Made by a program: the position numbers and the translations under genes. A model generated the notes under the pieces. That model was not told the DNA's origin. It searched no databases and worked only from the letters and a program-made list of their open reading frames with translations. Positions 48,129-62,321 of a DNA stretch of 64,000 nucleotides are shown here, in pieces. This DNA is from Ciona intestinalis (taxonomy: Eukaryota > Chordata > Ascidiacea > Phlebobranchia > Cionidae). Numbering within the stretch: position 1 is the stretch's first letter; the number at the start of each line of letters is the position of its first letter. The stretch lies in contig NC_020167.2 in NCBI RefSeq assembly GCF_000224145.3, positions 5,394,287-5,458,286 of the forward strand. Direction: 5' to 3'.

Positions 48129-49923
48129 TTAACCATAAACCTCCTCCAGTTCAAAACCTTTGTTTCTTAGAAACTTCAGATCTTTCAAACACAAAACGCC
48201 TTTAACTGCATTCACTTTCCCTTGAAAGTTTTGCCACTTTACTCTGATGCAATCCAAGCTTAAATGGTAGTGTCCGTTAGTCCATTCATTCACCACTATG
48301 CCCTCATGATTTTTATAGGTCACTTCCTCCCAGTGAGCAACAACCAACCGGTCATGCATATGGTCAAATTTCTGCCGACAACCTTGACAGACAGAAATCT
48401 TTGACCCTGCTGTGCGGCGAACCATGAAGGGTTGTCGGTCGGCACATTCTTTGTTACTTAACTGACGAAAGGGTTCACCTGAACATCAAGCTTGATAAAA
48501 ATGCTTGATACCATTGTATTAATATGAATTAAAGGGCATAGTAAACTATACAGCTAAAAAATATTACAGTTTACTTTATAATGAGAAAGTTGGTTATTTT
48601 TTTCTACCAAGTAAGAAGCTAATATATCATCTTATGTTTATAAAGATTAAAAAATTGTTGTAATTGGACGATTGGCCTAAATTCCAGTTCAAGATGTAAT
48701 GAGATCACCTTGAGACCTGTATAAATGCGTTCCACCTACTGCTCCACAGTCCTTACCCTCTAGAATAGAAGATAAACAAGATAAAGTAAAAACTTACCCC
48801 TTCCATTCGGAACCAGCACTTGTTCAATGCATTGATTAAGTTTTTCTAACGTTGCTTCCATAAAACCAACTCGATTTTCCCAACTAATAATATTTAGAAG
48901 CAATATAAAGACAGGATAAATAGTGCTAACAGTTAAGTTACAGCTAAACACTGTAAAAACTTACATGTGCAGAATATCAAGGCGTTGTTTTAAAATGTTA
49001 TTTGGAGACCGATCTTTGACAAAGTCTTCTTTGTCCTGGACACCCAGCTTACAGAGAAACTTTGTGAACTGTTCAGGGTTAAAGTTCAGCCCAGCATTTT
49101 TTTCAAACTCGGTTATTCGGTAACAGTTAAAATTACCCAATGCTGTTTCTGGAAGATTAAAATTGTTGTGTTAGTACAGAAAGGAATAACGATTTGTAAC
49201 AAAGTGTACAAACTGTTGGGTGTGTATTCACTGAACCAATGCTGTTTAATTCCAACAAGACGAGCATTGTCAAGGATTTCAATCAAATCGTTCGGTGTTT
49301 TGCCATCTGGATGGGATTCCTTCCAACGCCTGAACATTTCTTGAATCTTTGTGAAAAAAAAACAATAAAAAAAATCGTCCGGCGCCATAGCACAGCTGGT
49401 TAGCGCACTTGTTTCTAATCCAGAGGTAATGGGTTTAAGGCCGTTCGTTGCCACTATTGTGGGCAAACGTGGTGACTAGTAATAGGTTGTCCAAATTATC
49501 AGCCACCAAAAAAAGATGTAAAAATCCTAACAAAAATAATCACCCACAAAGTAACATACTTTGTAACTCGTAAGCTGGCTTACGGTGTATGGAACAGAAC
49601 ACCCAAGTTCATAGCCAGTCGTGTTCCAGTCATGCGAGGATAAAGTAAGTTACACTGCATAAAATCAACCAGCCTATATTTGTTAATTAACTCACTTGTA
49701 ATAAACGACCTCCTTGATCAGCTGCAATATTTTCCACATCACCATGAGATATCTTCAAATGCAATTCCGCAAATACTTCCCATGGATAAGAGATGCAGTT
49801 TTGATATGCAACAGACATCTTGATGATGTCATCATCCTTTAATGTTTCATTAAGTCGACAACTCAGCTCTTCAGGAAGACAAAAGAAACTCGATTCCTCA
49901 GATGCTTCATAATCCATTTCCAT
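48129..49923 (-). CDS. Death-domain-like protein with an unassigned Cys-containing C-terminus
   Basis: Five exons: 49696-49923, 49214-49346, 48965-49148, 48798-48883 and 48129-48478, all in phase, about 326 residues. Residues ~15-115 (LPEELSCRLNETL, YPWEVFAELHL, VENIAADQ, MFRRWKE, DLIEILDNARLVG) have the hydrophobic spacing of a six-helix death domain: central Trp, A-x-x-x-L, R-x-W and L-x-x-x-L. Residues ~120-210 (FTKFLCKLGV, NILKQRLDI, FMEATLEKLNQCI) are also helical and may be a second domain of the death fold. The last ~115 residues contain CQGCRQKF, VVAHWEEV and NGHYHLSLDCIRVKW, a possible metal-binding module that I do not recognise. Death domains mediate signalling assembly in apoptosis or innate immunity; the pathway here is unknown. 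It lies between CLYBL and MTERF3 on the same strand. Confidence 0.7.
49377..49657 (+). mobile_element. tRNA-derived SINE-like element, most complete copy
   Basis: The head is tRNA-like: CGCCATAGCACAGCTGGTTA fits a pol III A box and GGGTTTAAGGCC resembles a B box about 45 bases later. The body reads ATTGTGGGCAAACGTGG, then AATAGGTTGTCCAAATTATC, CACCCACAAAGTAACATA and a tail near GGATAAAGTAAGTTACACTG. It lies between exons A (49696-49923) and B (49214-49346) of the death-domain-like gene. I recall a composite SINE in Ciona of this type, but this was not checked. Confidence 0.7.
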
Positions 49924-50164
49924 ATCAATGGTATTCGTTATTAAGACAGTAGTTACCTAAGCACCTTAGATCAAAATCTTTTTTTTTCTAATTTCTAAAA
50001 TCCTTTTATCCAAAAAAACAGGAAGCAATAATTGTTGCAAGTTTTAAACAGAAAAAAATTACAAAAAGAAGAAATTTGTTGCAAAATACAAGAAGTTAAT
50101 ACAACAGGATAAACAATGGTGATATATCACTCAAAACAAAACAAATTTTCATCACATTAAACAC

Positions 50165-53100
50165 TTATTGAGTTCTCATGTATTTTTCAAACTCTGCAAT
50201 TGTTCCAATATCACAGTTTGAACAAAATTCTTCATTAGTTGAGCAAACGACATCAAATAATGGAATGTAACCAGGTTCTGTGTCTTTATAAATGTCTTTT
50301 CCAAGCTCATAAAGATACCGATGCCGTGTTACCAGTCTCTGCAATGAAAAGTGATGGGTTATTTTTAGAGCTGTGAATTTTCCAATTTTTTGTTTAACCG
50401 TTACCAATCAGTTTTAACCGGTTAACCGATAAAAGTCTAATCGTAATTAAAGTTTCTTGTTTATCGTTTTTCTTTTGCGTATGTAAAGGCAACTTTACAA
50501 TGTACGTATAGACTATGCTTGGAATACAAACGTCCTAACATCAAAGTAAAGCTTTCTCATTCGTATTCAAACCTGTTTTAAAACACCTGCCAGTTAAGTA
50601 ATGAAAGTGTGAATTGCAATTATGACGCAAATCGCAAATAATCAACGTGTGAATTGCTATTATGTCGTAATTAATTGGCAGGCTAAACAATCGCTATTAT
50701 GATGCAATGAATATAGGTTGAATACTTACTATTTCGTAATAAACATGCTGCTTGGCTGAAAAAAACATTTAGGTTGTCTATACGCCAATATAATGTTGCA
50801 AAACTAGTTACCTTGCGGTACTAACAAATAACAATCAGACATAATCGCAGTTGTGGGGCACGATCAAAGTCACAGCATTACTGCGCAACTACTTATAAGG
50901 ATTGAATATTGCCATTTATTTACCTCCAGTCTGGTATCGAATAAAAAGGGGTTTCTTGCCATTTCCTTGTGGGTTAATTTCATTTCATTCGAACAAAACA
51001 GATAAATTGAATGAAGGTAATTACGACCTGTAAAAGATAACTTTGTTGCACAATATAAAGTAGTAAAACTCCTGATGGACATAGGTTACAAAAAAATTGT
51101 TACAGCAACAAATGACTGCATCATTCACATGTTGGCTAATATTAACTTTGGTATTTTATATCAAACAATTTTTTGGTTACCTTCTAATGTTAACCTTTAT
51201 TTTACAACATCAGCTTTTAGGTTGTCACTGACATTTTTTTAATAATTAAAAAAGATACCAATGCGTTGTTATTTTTTATTAATTAAAAAAAATGTCTCAT
51301 ATCTGTTTCAGCGAAGTAATGTTCACTGATATCAAATTTGCAGGCTTTTAATCTGAATAGATTCACATAGTCTACTATACAAAAGCATTAGGTACACTTG
51401 AAATTAAAATAACAGTTCCTGATCACAACCCAACCACACATTCAAAGGGTCACTTTTGTTACGTACATTACAAGTGAAGTCAAATACCCATTTACCTCTG
51501 AACAGCATAGAAGGCTTGGCGGAAATAATTTGACGGATTTGCTGTATGGTGAATCCACACGACATTTCCATTGATTTTATCATTAAATAAACGGACTCTG
51601 TTGGTAAAGCCACAATCGAAGGACATCTGTTGGTTTAATTTAGTGGTAAATTAATTTTACCTGAATATTTTGACTTCGTTTTGCAATGCGGGCTTTTTTA
51701 AGCTAATCAATGTAGTTTATTAAGTATTTATTACCACATGACAGCAATGTAGTTTAAGGAATTTCAATCCACATCTGTGTATTTTTATATATACAGGCTA
51801 TATACCTTATACACTACACATATGTTCTTTATCTAGTTCTCAGGTTTACCTGCTGGGTATTTTCCATACCAAAACTGAATTTTCATAATAAATATACTAG
51901 TATAATGCGCCACTACTTAATTTTAACAAAAAAGCATAGCCACCTGATTTCATGAAAAAAAAGGGTTAAGAAAATAAATTACTTTAAGACCATGTTCCTA
52001 AGTTCATCTCCACTAAACGAGATGGTTTTAGTCTCGTAGTTGGTTGGAAGGTTTTGGTAAAACCCCAACATTCCATCAAGTTTCACAAGTGACATGTTCC
52101 ACATCTGTGGAAAACGAACCAAGAGAAGAGAAACCTGATCTTGCGTGAAGTTTTTCGATTTTAAGTACCCGGTACTGTGAATATAAGTGTTAAGTTTAAT
52201 GCATGCTCGGAGGTTCGTGGGCAATATTTATACTGTGCAGTTTTTGGTGACATATGATTAAGTAATAATAATTCATTGCAAAGTGATTATTTTCAATGAT
52301 GGATAAGTTATAAAAAAAATTGTTACATTATTTTTTCTCCATTGTAGTAACAATTTGATCACTTTTGTAAATTATGAAAGACAAACTCAGAATATTCTTT
52401 GAGGGGTCTGCCATTCTTGAAGTGTGCCATTTTTGAAGAGGTTTATTACCGCTGGTTTTAAATATAATATATATATATACATATTAACATATTATATACA
52501 TTTATATTTATAAATTAAATTTTAACATGCCATTTGTCAAGTTTTGGCCAAACAATATTGACTTTTTCTAACAAATTAACATTTCATCACGATCACATAA
52601 TAAAAGTATATACTTATATATATAATATATATATATATATATAGGATCTTACATTTCCTCCAAATCTTCTATGGTTTTATTTGGATCCAAAAGAAACGGG
52701 TTTTTCGTGATAACTTGTCCAAACTCTGCAGGTAGAATACCATTTGTAGTTAAATATTCCAGTTTGGGTGTAATGTCTTTTAATAAATCCAATTTCACAT
52801 AGAACTGCATTGCAGTCGGGTTGTGCTTTTCAATTTTGTATAGCTCGACACCGAACATAATGAGAGTTTGTAGAACTTCAGAGACATTAGCATACGCTGC
52901 AAAACTGTCGGCAGATATTGGCAACTCCTGTTCATTGTACTCAACAACTGGAGACTCTGTTTTTGCATCTGTATTCAGATCTTCAAAGAATTCTTTTTCC
53001 GGGTCAAAAAATTCAACGTTTTGAGGAACAACATTTTTGCCTCCAATCTCATTGAGTGTAATTCTATCACTGTCTTGACGACATGATGAATGGATATTGT

Positions 53101-53221
53101 TTTTAGATGGGGTTGAGATGCCTTGATAAGGATAGGACATTAAACCATTGTGAGAGTTTTGCAGCAATTTTAAAGCTGCAATGCGTGTTTTTGAGAAACA
53201 AACTCGACAGACAGCGAACAT
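50165..53221 (-). CDS. MTERF3: Mitochondrial transcription termination factor 3-like (mTERF domain)
   Basis: Five exons: 52653-53221, 51983-52174, 51496-51626, 50924-51027, 50165-50338; about 389 residues. MTERF3 acts in mitochondria in mitoribosome assembly and repression of mtDNA transcription. The N-terminus (MFAVCRVCFSKTRIAAL) is basic and suited to import. A segment with LQTLIMFGVELYKIEKHNP and a run of mTERF helix-turn-helix repeats with L-x-x-x-P (RFPQMWN, AKPSMLF, RNPFLFD) follows. The C-terminus LVTRHRYLYELGKDIY and FEKYMRT aligns by eye with the end of vertebrate MTERF3. The ATG at 53221 lies 23 bases after a strong pyrimidine tract plus AG (53245-53246), a possible trans-splice or 5' UTR acceptor. 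Confidence 0.9.
50590..50770 (-). repeat. Dispersed repeat related to the interior of the 13408-13982 element
   Basis: In reverse orientation this segment closely matches about 13700-13860, sharing blocks such as ATTATGACGCAAAT, GTCGTAATTAATTG and TCGCTATTATGATGCAATGA. It lies in the last intron of MTERF3. Its true ends were not resolved. Confidence 0.7.
52614..52643. repeat. (AT)n microsatellite
   Basis: A near-pure TA run lies just 10 bases from the exon 1 donor of MTERF3 (exon end 52653). Shorter (AT)n runs occur near 41888-41910 and 52470-52490. Confidence 0.8.
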
Positions 53222-53384
53222 TTTAAAACAAGGCCTCACAAAATCTAATGAGATAAAAGAAATGAAAAGTAAATGAAAGGTAATATCACCTCTACATAAG
53301 CAGGTAAGAACAGAAATTACAAATAAATTAAAAGTAAAAACAATCTCGGACCAACAGTATTATCAACTTAAAATAGTAAAGAAC

Positions 53385-53434
53385 NNNNNNNNNNNNNNNN
53401 NNNNNNNNNNNNNNNNNNNNNNNNNNNNNNNNNN
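53385..53434. other. Assembly gap (50 N) between MTERF3 and PLD6
   Basis: No flanking duplicate was seen, so real sequence may be missing. It falls in the 350-bp intergenic interval and does not break either coding region. Confidence 0.9.
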
Positions 53435-53590
53435 GCACATGATTACTATATGAACCTTGTATGTGTAGTAACAGAAAGAATATGATACATTTGGAATCAT
53501 AAAAAGATTCAATTTTACATCTTGTAACCAATAAACAGTAACAAACACAAATATGTATTTAAAGTAAAGAAATATTAAGTCATTCAATCT

Positions 53591-54268
53591 TCAATTTACA
53601 TCACCAACCACAACCAAATACTTTTCCCACAGATTTGTAAATTCATTTAAATATGGACGAACAATTTCTGGATTGTTGGTAACCAGGACATTCTCTGTGT
53701 TGCCCACCACAGCAGCATGGGTCCAGTTAAAAGAGCCAGTTACCACAATTTTTTCGTCTATCACCACAAACTTGTGGTGCATGAGGTAGGAAGACCGGTC
53801 ATGACGAATTTCTATTCCTTGTTTGAGGAAACCATGCATTTTTGAGCCGTTCAAGTTCATGTATTCAGTATCAGTGACAACTTTTACTACAACTCCTTGA
53901 CGGTATTTTGTAGTTACCGCTTGAGCTAGTTCGTCACATGTAATACTGAACATGCAGAGTTTTAACGACTTCTGTGCGTTTAGAATGTAACGCATCAGTT
54001 TAATAAAAGAGGATTTTTCGTTATGCGACAAGCGGCAATCATTTTTGGTACAACCGATTGGAGACAACAGATACTTTCGGCAAGGAATATGCGAGTCCGG
54101 GAAAAAGAGAACGTTATGAAATATATCATTCGTTTTACTTTTCTTTGTGTACTCTGCTTGCCGCTGTTTCTTCACAAGTCTATATATTATTACAGTAATT
54201 GTAGAAACAGCACCAATTTGTACAAGTAGCCATTTATTTAGTCGAAACTGATTGACTAAAACGCTCAT
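53591..54268 (-). CDS. PLD6: Mitochondrial cardiolipin hydrolase / Zucchini endonuclease
   Basis: Intronless ORF of 225 residues. PLD6 (MitoPLD, fly Zucchini) sits on the outer mitochondrial membrane as a dimer and functions in primary piRNA production; it also has a lipase role. Visible: an N-terminal membrane anchor (WLLVQIGAVSTITVIIY), a CCCH-type zinc-finger-like segment (CRKYLLSPIGCTKNDCRLSH, the family's small zinc-binding insert), and one HKD catalytic motif (HHKFVVIDEKIVVTGSFNW, H-x-K-x4-D), as expected for a single-HKD member. Length is close to the human protein (252). Its start is 555 bp from the divergent polyamine oxidase start, and MTERF3 follows on the same strand. Confidence 0.94.
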   Translation of the reverse strand: MSVLVNQFRLNKWLLVQIGAVSTITVIIYRLVKKQRQAEYTKKSKTNDIFHNVLFFPDSHIPCRKYLLSPIGCTKNDCRLSHNEKSSFIKLMRYILNAQKSLKLCMFSITCDELAQAVTTKYRQGVVVKVVTDTEYMNLNGSKMHGFLKQGIEIRHDRSSYLMHHKFVVIDEKIVVTGSFNWTHAAVVGNTENVLVTNNPEIVRPYLNEFTNLWEKYLVVVGDVN

Positions 54269-57055
<2,787 letters not shown>

Positions 57056-57180
57056 TCGCATTCCCTATATACTTTCAATCTATTTAAATAGTTCATCCAT
57101 TTTTTTTAATACTACACATAATTGTTCTAGGAAAAGATTCTCAACTGCTGTTATCAAGTGACTTTGATGGTACAATTGAC

Positions 57181-57186
57181 TTTATT
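57181..57186 (-). terminator. Poly(A) signal of the SLC25A15-like gene
   Basis: AATAAA on the minus strand (TTTATT on plus), 185 bases past the minus-strand stop at 57371. Confidence 0.5.
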
Positions 57187-57227
57187 TGCGGAGCACCTTT
57201 ATTATTTAAACACCGTTTCATATATTT

Positions 57228-57233
57228 AATAAA
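57228..57233 (+). terminator. Poly(A) signal of the polyamine oxidase gene
   Basis: AATAAA 173 bases after the stop codon. It lies beyond the candidate poly(A) signal of the convergent carrier gene (57181-57186, minus), so the two 3' UTRs are predicted to overlap. Confidence 0.5.
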
Positions 57234-57370
57234 TTTCATTAAAACCTGCATATGAGCATTACATATGTATTACTAGGTTAGGTAAATTCAACCAAAACTT
57301 GCACATGGGGGAAATTAGAAGTAAAATATATAATGCCTAAGAAAGATTGATCTAAGAAATAAGAACGTAA

Positions 57371-59970
57371 CTAAAATGTTGAAGATTCCAATCCTATAGC
57401 ATTGCCAAAGTTTTTTCTTGCACATTCATAAGCCAAAAACAAAGCACCATTTGCTGGATAAGTTCTTACAATTGTTGGAAACAAACCACTATATAAAGCA
57501 CCAACACCTAAGGAAAGTATTGTATTACCAACGTTATGTGACATTATATAGTGTTACGTATAATGCCTTTGTGTAACTTGACAAAGACTCTATTCATAGC
57601 TACATGTGTTAGACATACATCTGTAACTGTAATTAAAGTTCAACCAGGGGCAGATTTTCACAGGGTGAAATGACCAACACAAATAGGATTCTTTCAAAAA
57701 ATGATCCTACTTGCAAAAGTGCAAACTACTATAATATGAAAGTAAGGTTTCCCCTTCATAATTTGCCATGAAGTTTGACTAGCCTAGAGTTTGCTGGTTA
57801 GAGGCTTGATACTGCTACTATTGTGGGCATGTGTGTTTTAAGCAATACACTTAATACTAATTTTCCCAACCCAGTGGTCCCTAGGTCCCTAATAGGTTGT
57901 CTAAACTGCCAGCCATACATTACAAAAAAATGAAAAACTATAAAAAAATCACATACACAAGTGATAGTCCAGTGTTATAATACAAAGTTAAATAAATTAC
58001 ATTTATTCATTCATTCATAGCATATTCTAACCTTCAGTACGAACAATAATCCTAAGTGTTCGTGTAAAACCATATTGTGTCCCACCAGCTGATAGAACTT
58101 GTATACGAGACTTTACCACATCAATTGGAAAAATGGCGGTCCACAGTAACAACCCTGCAGTGCCACCAGCTATAACAGTCTTCCAAGCCTCTGTAAAAAT
58201 TTTTTTTTCTCATAATTTGCTAGACTCCAAAATTAAACCCTTACCATAAAAGTGTACATAAAGACATTTTTTGTACACACACTGACACACATATATATGT
58301 TCAACAACAAAATTTAATATAAAAACAGAAACAATAAAAGGGATCATTTAATCTAATACCGTCTATAAACATTAAAATTAAACTTATTTTTACCTAAATC
58401 ATCTTTACTCTGTCCTTTAGAAGCAAGTACTCCCCTTGTGAACTCATAACCATAGAAGAATAAGAAATAACCCGGCATCTCCCTCAGCCAAGTGCTTGTC
58501 AGCCCTTGGAATGGAGACAATATCCCATTTGTTTTAATCATTGACCGAAGTACACCCCATGGACCTCTGTGTGATGTGAGGGTCTTATTTTAAAAATCTC
58601 AAATAAAAAATTGTTGTATTGTTCTATGTCATATCAATTTTGACAAATCTTTAGTTTTAGACCAACAACTCCTAACTTCTATTAACCAGTAGCTTCATAT
58701 CCTCTAAAGGTGGCTGTACACAGTATCCGGCATGCGAATTCGCTTGCGAAGTCGTATGCAAACCCTTGTCCAATTCCGCATGCGGCAGCGAAATCCGGAC
58801 AAAACAGACAAAACGGACGAATTCTCGATACTGTGTACAGCCACCTTAACAATTATAAGTAGATTAAAATTGATAGTTTTAAAGTGTTAGGTATAAGCTG
58901 GAAAAATATAGCTAGGAATACCGGGACCATACATCCTCTGTGCTTCCACTTTGCCTGTAGCTTGCAGTTCTGCCATAGCTTGCATCCTACACTTAATGAG
59001 TTCTGTTGGACAAACCACCATAGCAGAAAATATAGACGCCAAACTTCCAGCTGAAGCATTCTCAAGGTTACTGCAAGAACAAAAAAAGAACTGCATAAAA
59101 CTTCCGAACGAAGAGATGTAAACCAGTAAACGTATATAAAAAAAGTAAATATATATAAAAAATGTATAAAAAAACTATCAGAACTGACACAGTCTACATG
59201 TAGGAAAATTAAAGACATTTTGGGCATAAAATTATTAGCAGTGCAACAATGCTAAGAGCACCGCTTTCTTTCTACATAAACAAAAAGCACCAGGATTGGC
59301 CTTTTATGCTGCTACCATTGTAGGAGTACTTGAACAAACAGCTATGGTAATTGTCGAAACCTCAGTGATCATAACTAGTTTACCTAAACAACTAATCACC
59401 TTAGCTGTTCAGGATGCTTGTGAACAACTGCACCAATCACGCTCTTCATGTAACCAAGTGCAACAAATAACACTGCATTTTCTGAAACATTGCATAGTAA
59501 AGCGGGCAAAGATCCTTTATAAAGTCCCTGGATGCCTTCGTTTTTAAGAGTTGATCGAAAACAATCTAATGCGCTTTTGTACAGTGAGGGAAACGTCTGC
59601 AATTTTACTTTTACTGTGTCCAGTGGCTGACCACAGTACACGCATGCCGTTCCACCTGAAGTTAAAAACAAATTAAAATTCAAGGAACGGTTTACTTAAA
59701 ATCTTTATCTTACATAAGTCAGGCATTCAATAACATGGTGGTAACATAGTATATGTAGAACTATGTATAGAAATATATTTAAATGATTTGTGCTGTGAAC
59801 ATGTCAAAATAATTGAATACACTAGCAATTTGATAAATGGTATAGCCTATCAAATGTATATAGATACAACAGCTGGTATGAAAAGTGAAGTAAAAATTGT
59901 GTCACATACACCTGAACTAACCAGCACATCCAGCCACAAAGTTCGTGATAAGTTCTTTAGCTGCATTCAT
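57371..59970 (-). CDS. SLC25A15: Mitochondrial ornithine carrier-like (SLC25 family)
   Basis: Six exons: 59922-59970, 59400-59655, 58933-59070, 58394-58566, 58032-58190, 57371-57507; 303 residues, the usual carrier length. Imports ornithine into the mitochondrial matrix in exchange for citrulline. The three-fold carrier repeat is clear, with Px[DE]xx[KR] signatures: [22 protein letters not shown] and [11 protein letters not shown], each followed by a G-x-x-x-[FL]-Y-x-G type motif ([28 protein letters not shown]). [27 protein letters not shown] and [12 protein letters not shown] match the ORC1/ORC2 subgroup. Exon 1 encodes only 16 residues ([16 protein letters not shown]) but phases and the carrier start support it. 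It converges on the polyamine oxidase gene. Confidence 0.92.
57785..58018 (+). mobile_element. SINE-like element, plus-strand copy
   Basis: Degenerate tRNA-like head followed by TACTATTGTGGGCATGTGTG, TAATAGGTTGTCTAAACTGC and a tail ending in ATTTATTCATTC. In the last intron of the SLC25A15-like gene. Confidence 0.6.
58707..58847. mobile_element. Short palindromic MITE-like element
   Basis: A 141-bp element whose ends are inverted copies of AAGGTGGCTGTACACAGTAT. The interior is CpG-rich relative to the surroundings. It sits in the intron between exons 3 and 4 of the SLC25A15-like gene. No clear target duplication was seen. Confidence 0.65.
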
Positions 59971-60663
59971 TTTCAGTTCTTTTAGCTGCCACAGTGTACA
60001 TTTATAAGGCAAAACACACAATACACAGAAGTTTAAACAACGCTACAGACATAGACTTGTATGCCAAAGTTAGTAGATAAGGTATACAATCTATATTTTA
60101 TCATATATAGTTTAATAACAACAGCACCGATATATATATATATACCAAAAGCATAAAACGTTCTTCATAGTTGCTATAGATATGATTATGCGTGCTCAAA
60201 AAAGCAAAGTGATTTCTATGGAAAAAAGTTTTACTTTGAAAGCCAAGGTACTTCGAAGTAAAATTTAACGCGGATATTATGGGTCGATCATCGATGTTTC
60301 CAATCTTTCCGGTGGTTGGTTGCAATTGTGGATATTTTTTCATAGCGGATACGTTCTATGATATATAAACGCACCAGAGTGAACTAAAAGAAAACCTGCC
60401 AATATTTTTTTCTTGGTTAAGGGTAATTCCCAATTTACAGGAAAGCACATTACTGTTATTCGTATTGTTATTTCTTGTTTCAATAAAAAGAAAATGGATA
60501 GGCCTATTTAAAATTTCAAAATACACAGATATGTATCAAATACAATAAGATAGAAGATTATGTTTATATGTTGTTTGGTTGCACTTTGGGTTATTATCAT
60601 ACTTTGATGCCCTTTTTTATTAAACTGAGTAACAAATACCTTTACTGTATTATCAGAGTAAAA
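59971..60663. promoter_or_regulatory. Divergent promoter region between SLC25A15 and FITM2
   Basis: 693 bases between divergent start codons. It contains a short (AT)n run near 60130-60146 and no other recognised feature. Confidence 0.4.
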
Positions 60664-61593
60664 ATGACGACAATGAATGGCCATGAAAGCAATCATATAA
60701 ATTCAAAAATTCATAAGTTAAAATGTAACGCTGAAGAGAAGGTGGAACGTGTTGTGAGTATTTTTCTAAAATACTACATAATTTCACCTGCATATCGCGT
60801 ATTGTGGATTTGGGCTGGAATTTTAAGTATTTCTTCTGCTGCCATGTTTCTGGATCTTCCAATGAACTATTTTTCCAATAAAAAAAACTTTCTGAACGTT
60901 TATTTCGTAAAATGGAGTTGGGGTTGGACATTGATAAGTGCTGGAACTTATATGGCTGTTACATCATTTGTCCATGGCTGTGAAAGTTGGAAGAAGGCAA
61001 TTTATTTTGGGTTCTTGAGACTCGCTGCAGCAACAGCTGTCTGGTACTTCTGGGTTAACATTGTTTTTCACTATATTGAAAACATCACTGGTATTTGTTT
61101 GAATGCTAAAAAGGTTCCACTGTTTAACATAACATCTAAACGGGATTGCATTCGGTTAAAAAAGGGACACGTGTGGGATGGATTTGACATCTCTGGACAT
61201 TGTTTTCTTCTCTCTTTCTCCATATTAGTGATTACCTCAGAACTCCAGATTCAAAGATACTGGATCAACATTCTCTCACATGCTGCTCAACATGTTCCTA
61301 TAGGTTCGAAGACCCTTGCAACTCTAAAATCGAACTATCAATCTACTCTGTTTACTGTTCAGTGTTTGTTTATCTTTAACTGCATTCTCTGCTTAATCTG
61401 GGACTTTATGATTATTATGACTTGTCTTTTTTTCCATACTTTTTTTAGCAAAGCATTGGGTGGCAGCATAGGAATTTTCTCATGGATGCTCTTATATAAT
61501 GAGTGGTTTAAATGCAAATTCTCTCCTGGTCCACCTGGTTATGGCCCGATCAAATCCATATTGACAGCAAATACTTTTTCTAAAATTAAATGA
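60664..61593 (+). CDS. FITM2: Fat storage-inducing transmembrane protein
   Basis: Intronless coding region, 309 residues. FIT proteins are ER membrane acyl-CoA diphosphatases needed for lipid-droplet budding. Six hydrophobic segments are visible. The family's conserved FDISGHCFLL segment and a later CLFFHTFFSKALGG segment carry the two His residues that correspond to the essential histidines of human FITM2. The C-terminus has PGPPGYG. It is somewhat longer than human FITM2 (262), mainly at the N-terminus. An in-frame ATG at 60568 exists, but a pyrimidine-rich tract ending ATTATCAG just before 60659 suggests the mature mRNA starts there, so the ATG at 60664 was chosen. An AATAAA lies at 61675-61680. 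Confidence 0.9.
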   Translation: MTTMNGHESNHINSKIHKLKCNAEEKVERVVSIFLKYYIISPAYRVLWIWAGILSISSAAMFLDLPMNYFSNKKNFLNVYFVKWSWGWTLISAGTYMAVTSFVHGCESWKKAIYFGFLRLAAATAVWYFWVNIVFHYIENITGICLNAKKVPLFNITSKRDCIRLKKGHVWDGFDISGHCFLLSFSILVITSELQIQRYWINILSHAAQHVPIGSKTLATLKSNYQSTLFTVQCLFIFNCILCLIWDFMIIMTCLFFHTFFSKALGGSIGIFSWMLLYNEWFKCKFSPGPPGYGPIKSILTANTFSKIK

Positions 61594-62321
61594 CTACACT
61601 TGTAGCAGTTACTAGTATGTGTTATTTGGGATTTTAAATTTTACGTTTTAAGGAGTCAATATAATTAAACTACAAATAAAACAGTCTTGTTGCAAAACAA
61701 ATATATATTAAGACTTCTGTTGTAAGACATACCTTGAGGAATCATTGTTTATCATATATCAGACTATGAGGTTACATACATAGTGCATAAAACATGGTAC
61801 TCATGTTATAAATGTTATGATATATATGTTGCAATTATTCATATGATTCATACAATATTGCTTAAATGACAGATACGCTCTCTCACTAAAGTCCTAATCT
61901 TGGTTCTAACTGCTTGAACTTACACTTTTGGTTCTTGTTAAGCAAGACCAAAGCTGACTAAAATGAAAACCTCAACCAAACTATGAAACTATTATTCTAA
62001 ATCTGCTTAACTAAACTTTTAATAATGTACAAAAAACGTATATATATATTATAAGTACGGAGAAGACAAATATTAAGTTGTGAACTTATAAATATCATGG
62101 AAGAGGGAACAGTGAGAATAGTTGTAGCAATATAAGCAGCTGTATATATACGAGCATAGATTGCATGCCTGGACCAAAAGCACTGCAGAGGTTATGTGCA
62201 TGGAAGTACTAAAAAACTAAAAAAGCAACAAAATATAATGAAGCAATGTAACAGCATGCGAGTGTGAGTATAGTAAAGATATAGCAGTTTTTGTACAATA
62301 TGTAGTTTTCAGTCGGTATAT
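61594..62321. other. FITM2 3' UTR and intergenic sequence
   Basis: The FITM2 stop is followed by AATAAA at 61675. The rest is AT-rich with no ORF and should include the 3' UTR of the minus-strand gene ending at 62322. Confidence 0.45.
61675..61680 (+). terminator. Poly(A) signal of FITM2
   Basis: AATAAA 82 bases after the FITM2 stop codon. Confidence 0.55.

Noticed and set aside
49380..49445. tRNA gene
   Set aside because: The A/B-box-like stretch is degenerate (GGTTTAAGGCC), does not fold convincingly as a cloverleaf by eye, and is followed by the repeated SINE body, so it is treated as a SINE head.
53222..53239. N-terminal extension of MTERF3 (residues before MFAVCRV)
   Set aside because: It would start with GTG, not ATG; the first ATG is at 53221.
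60568..60663. Upstream in-frame ATG extending FITM2 by 32 residues
   Set aside because: The extension is unlike the FIT family N-terminus, and an acceptor-like pyrimidine tract plus CAG lies just before the ATG at 60664.
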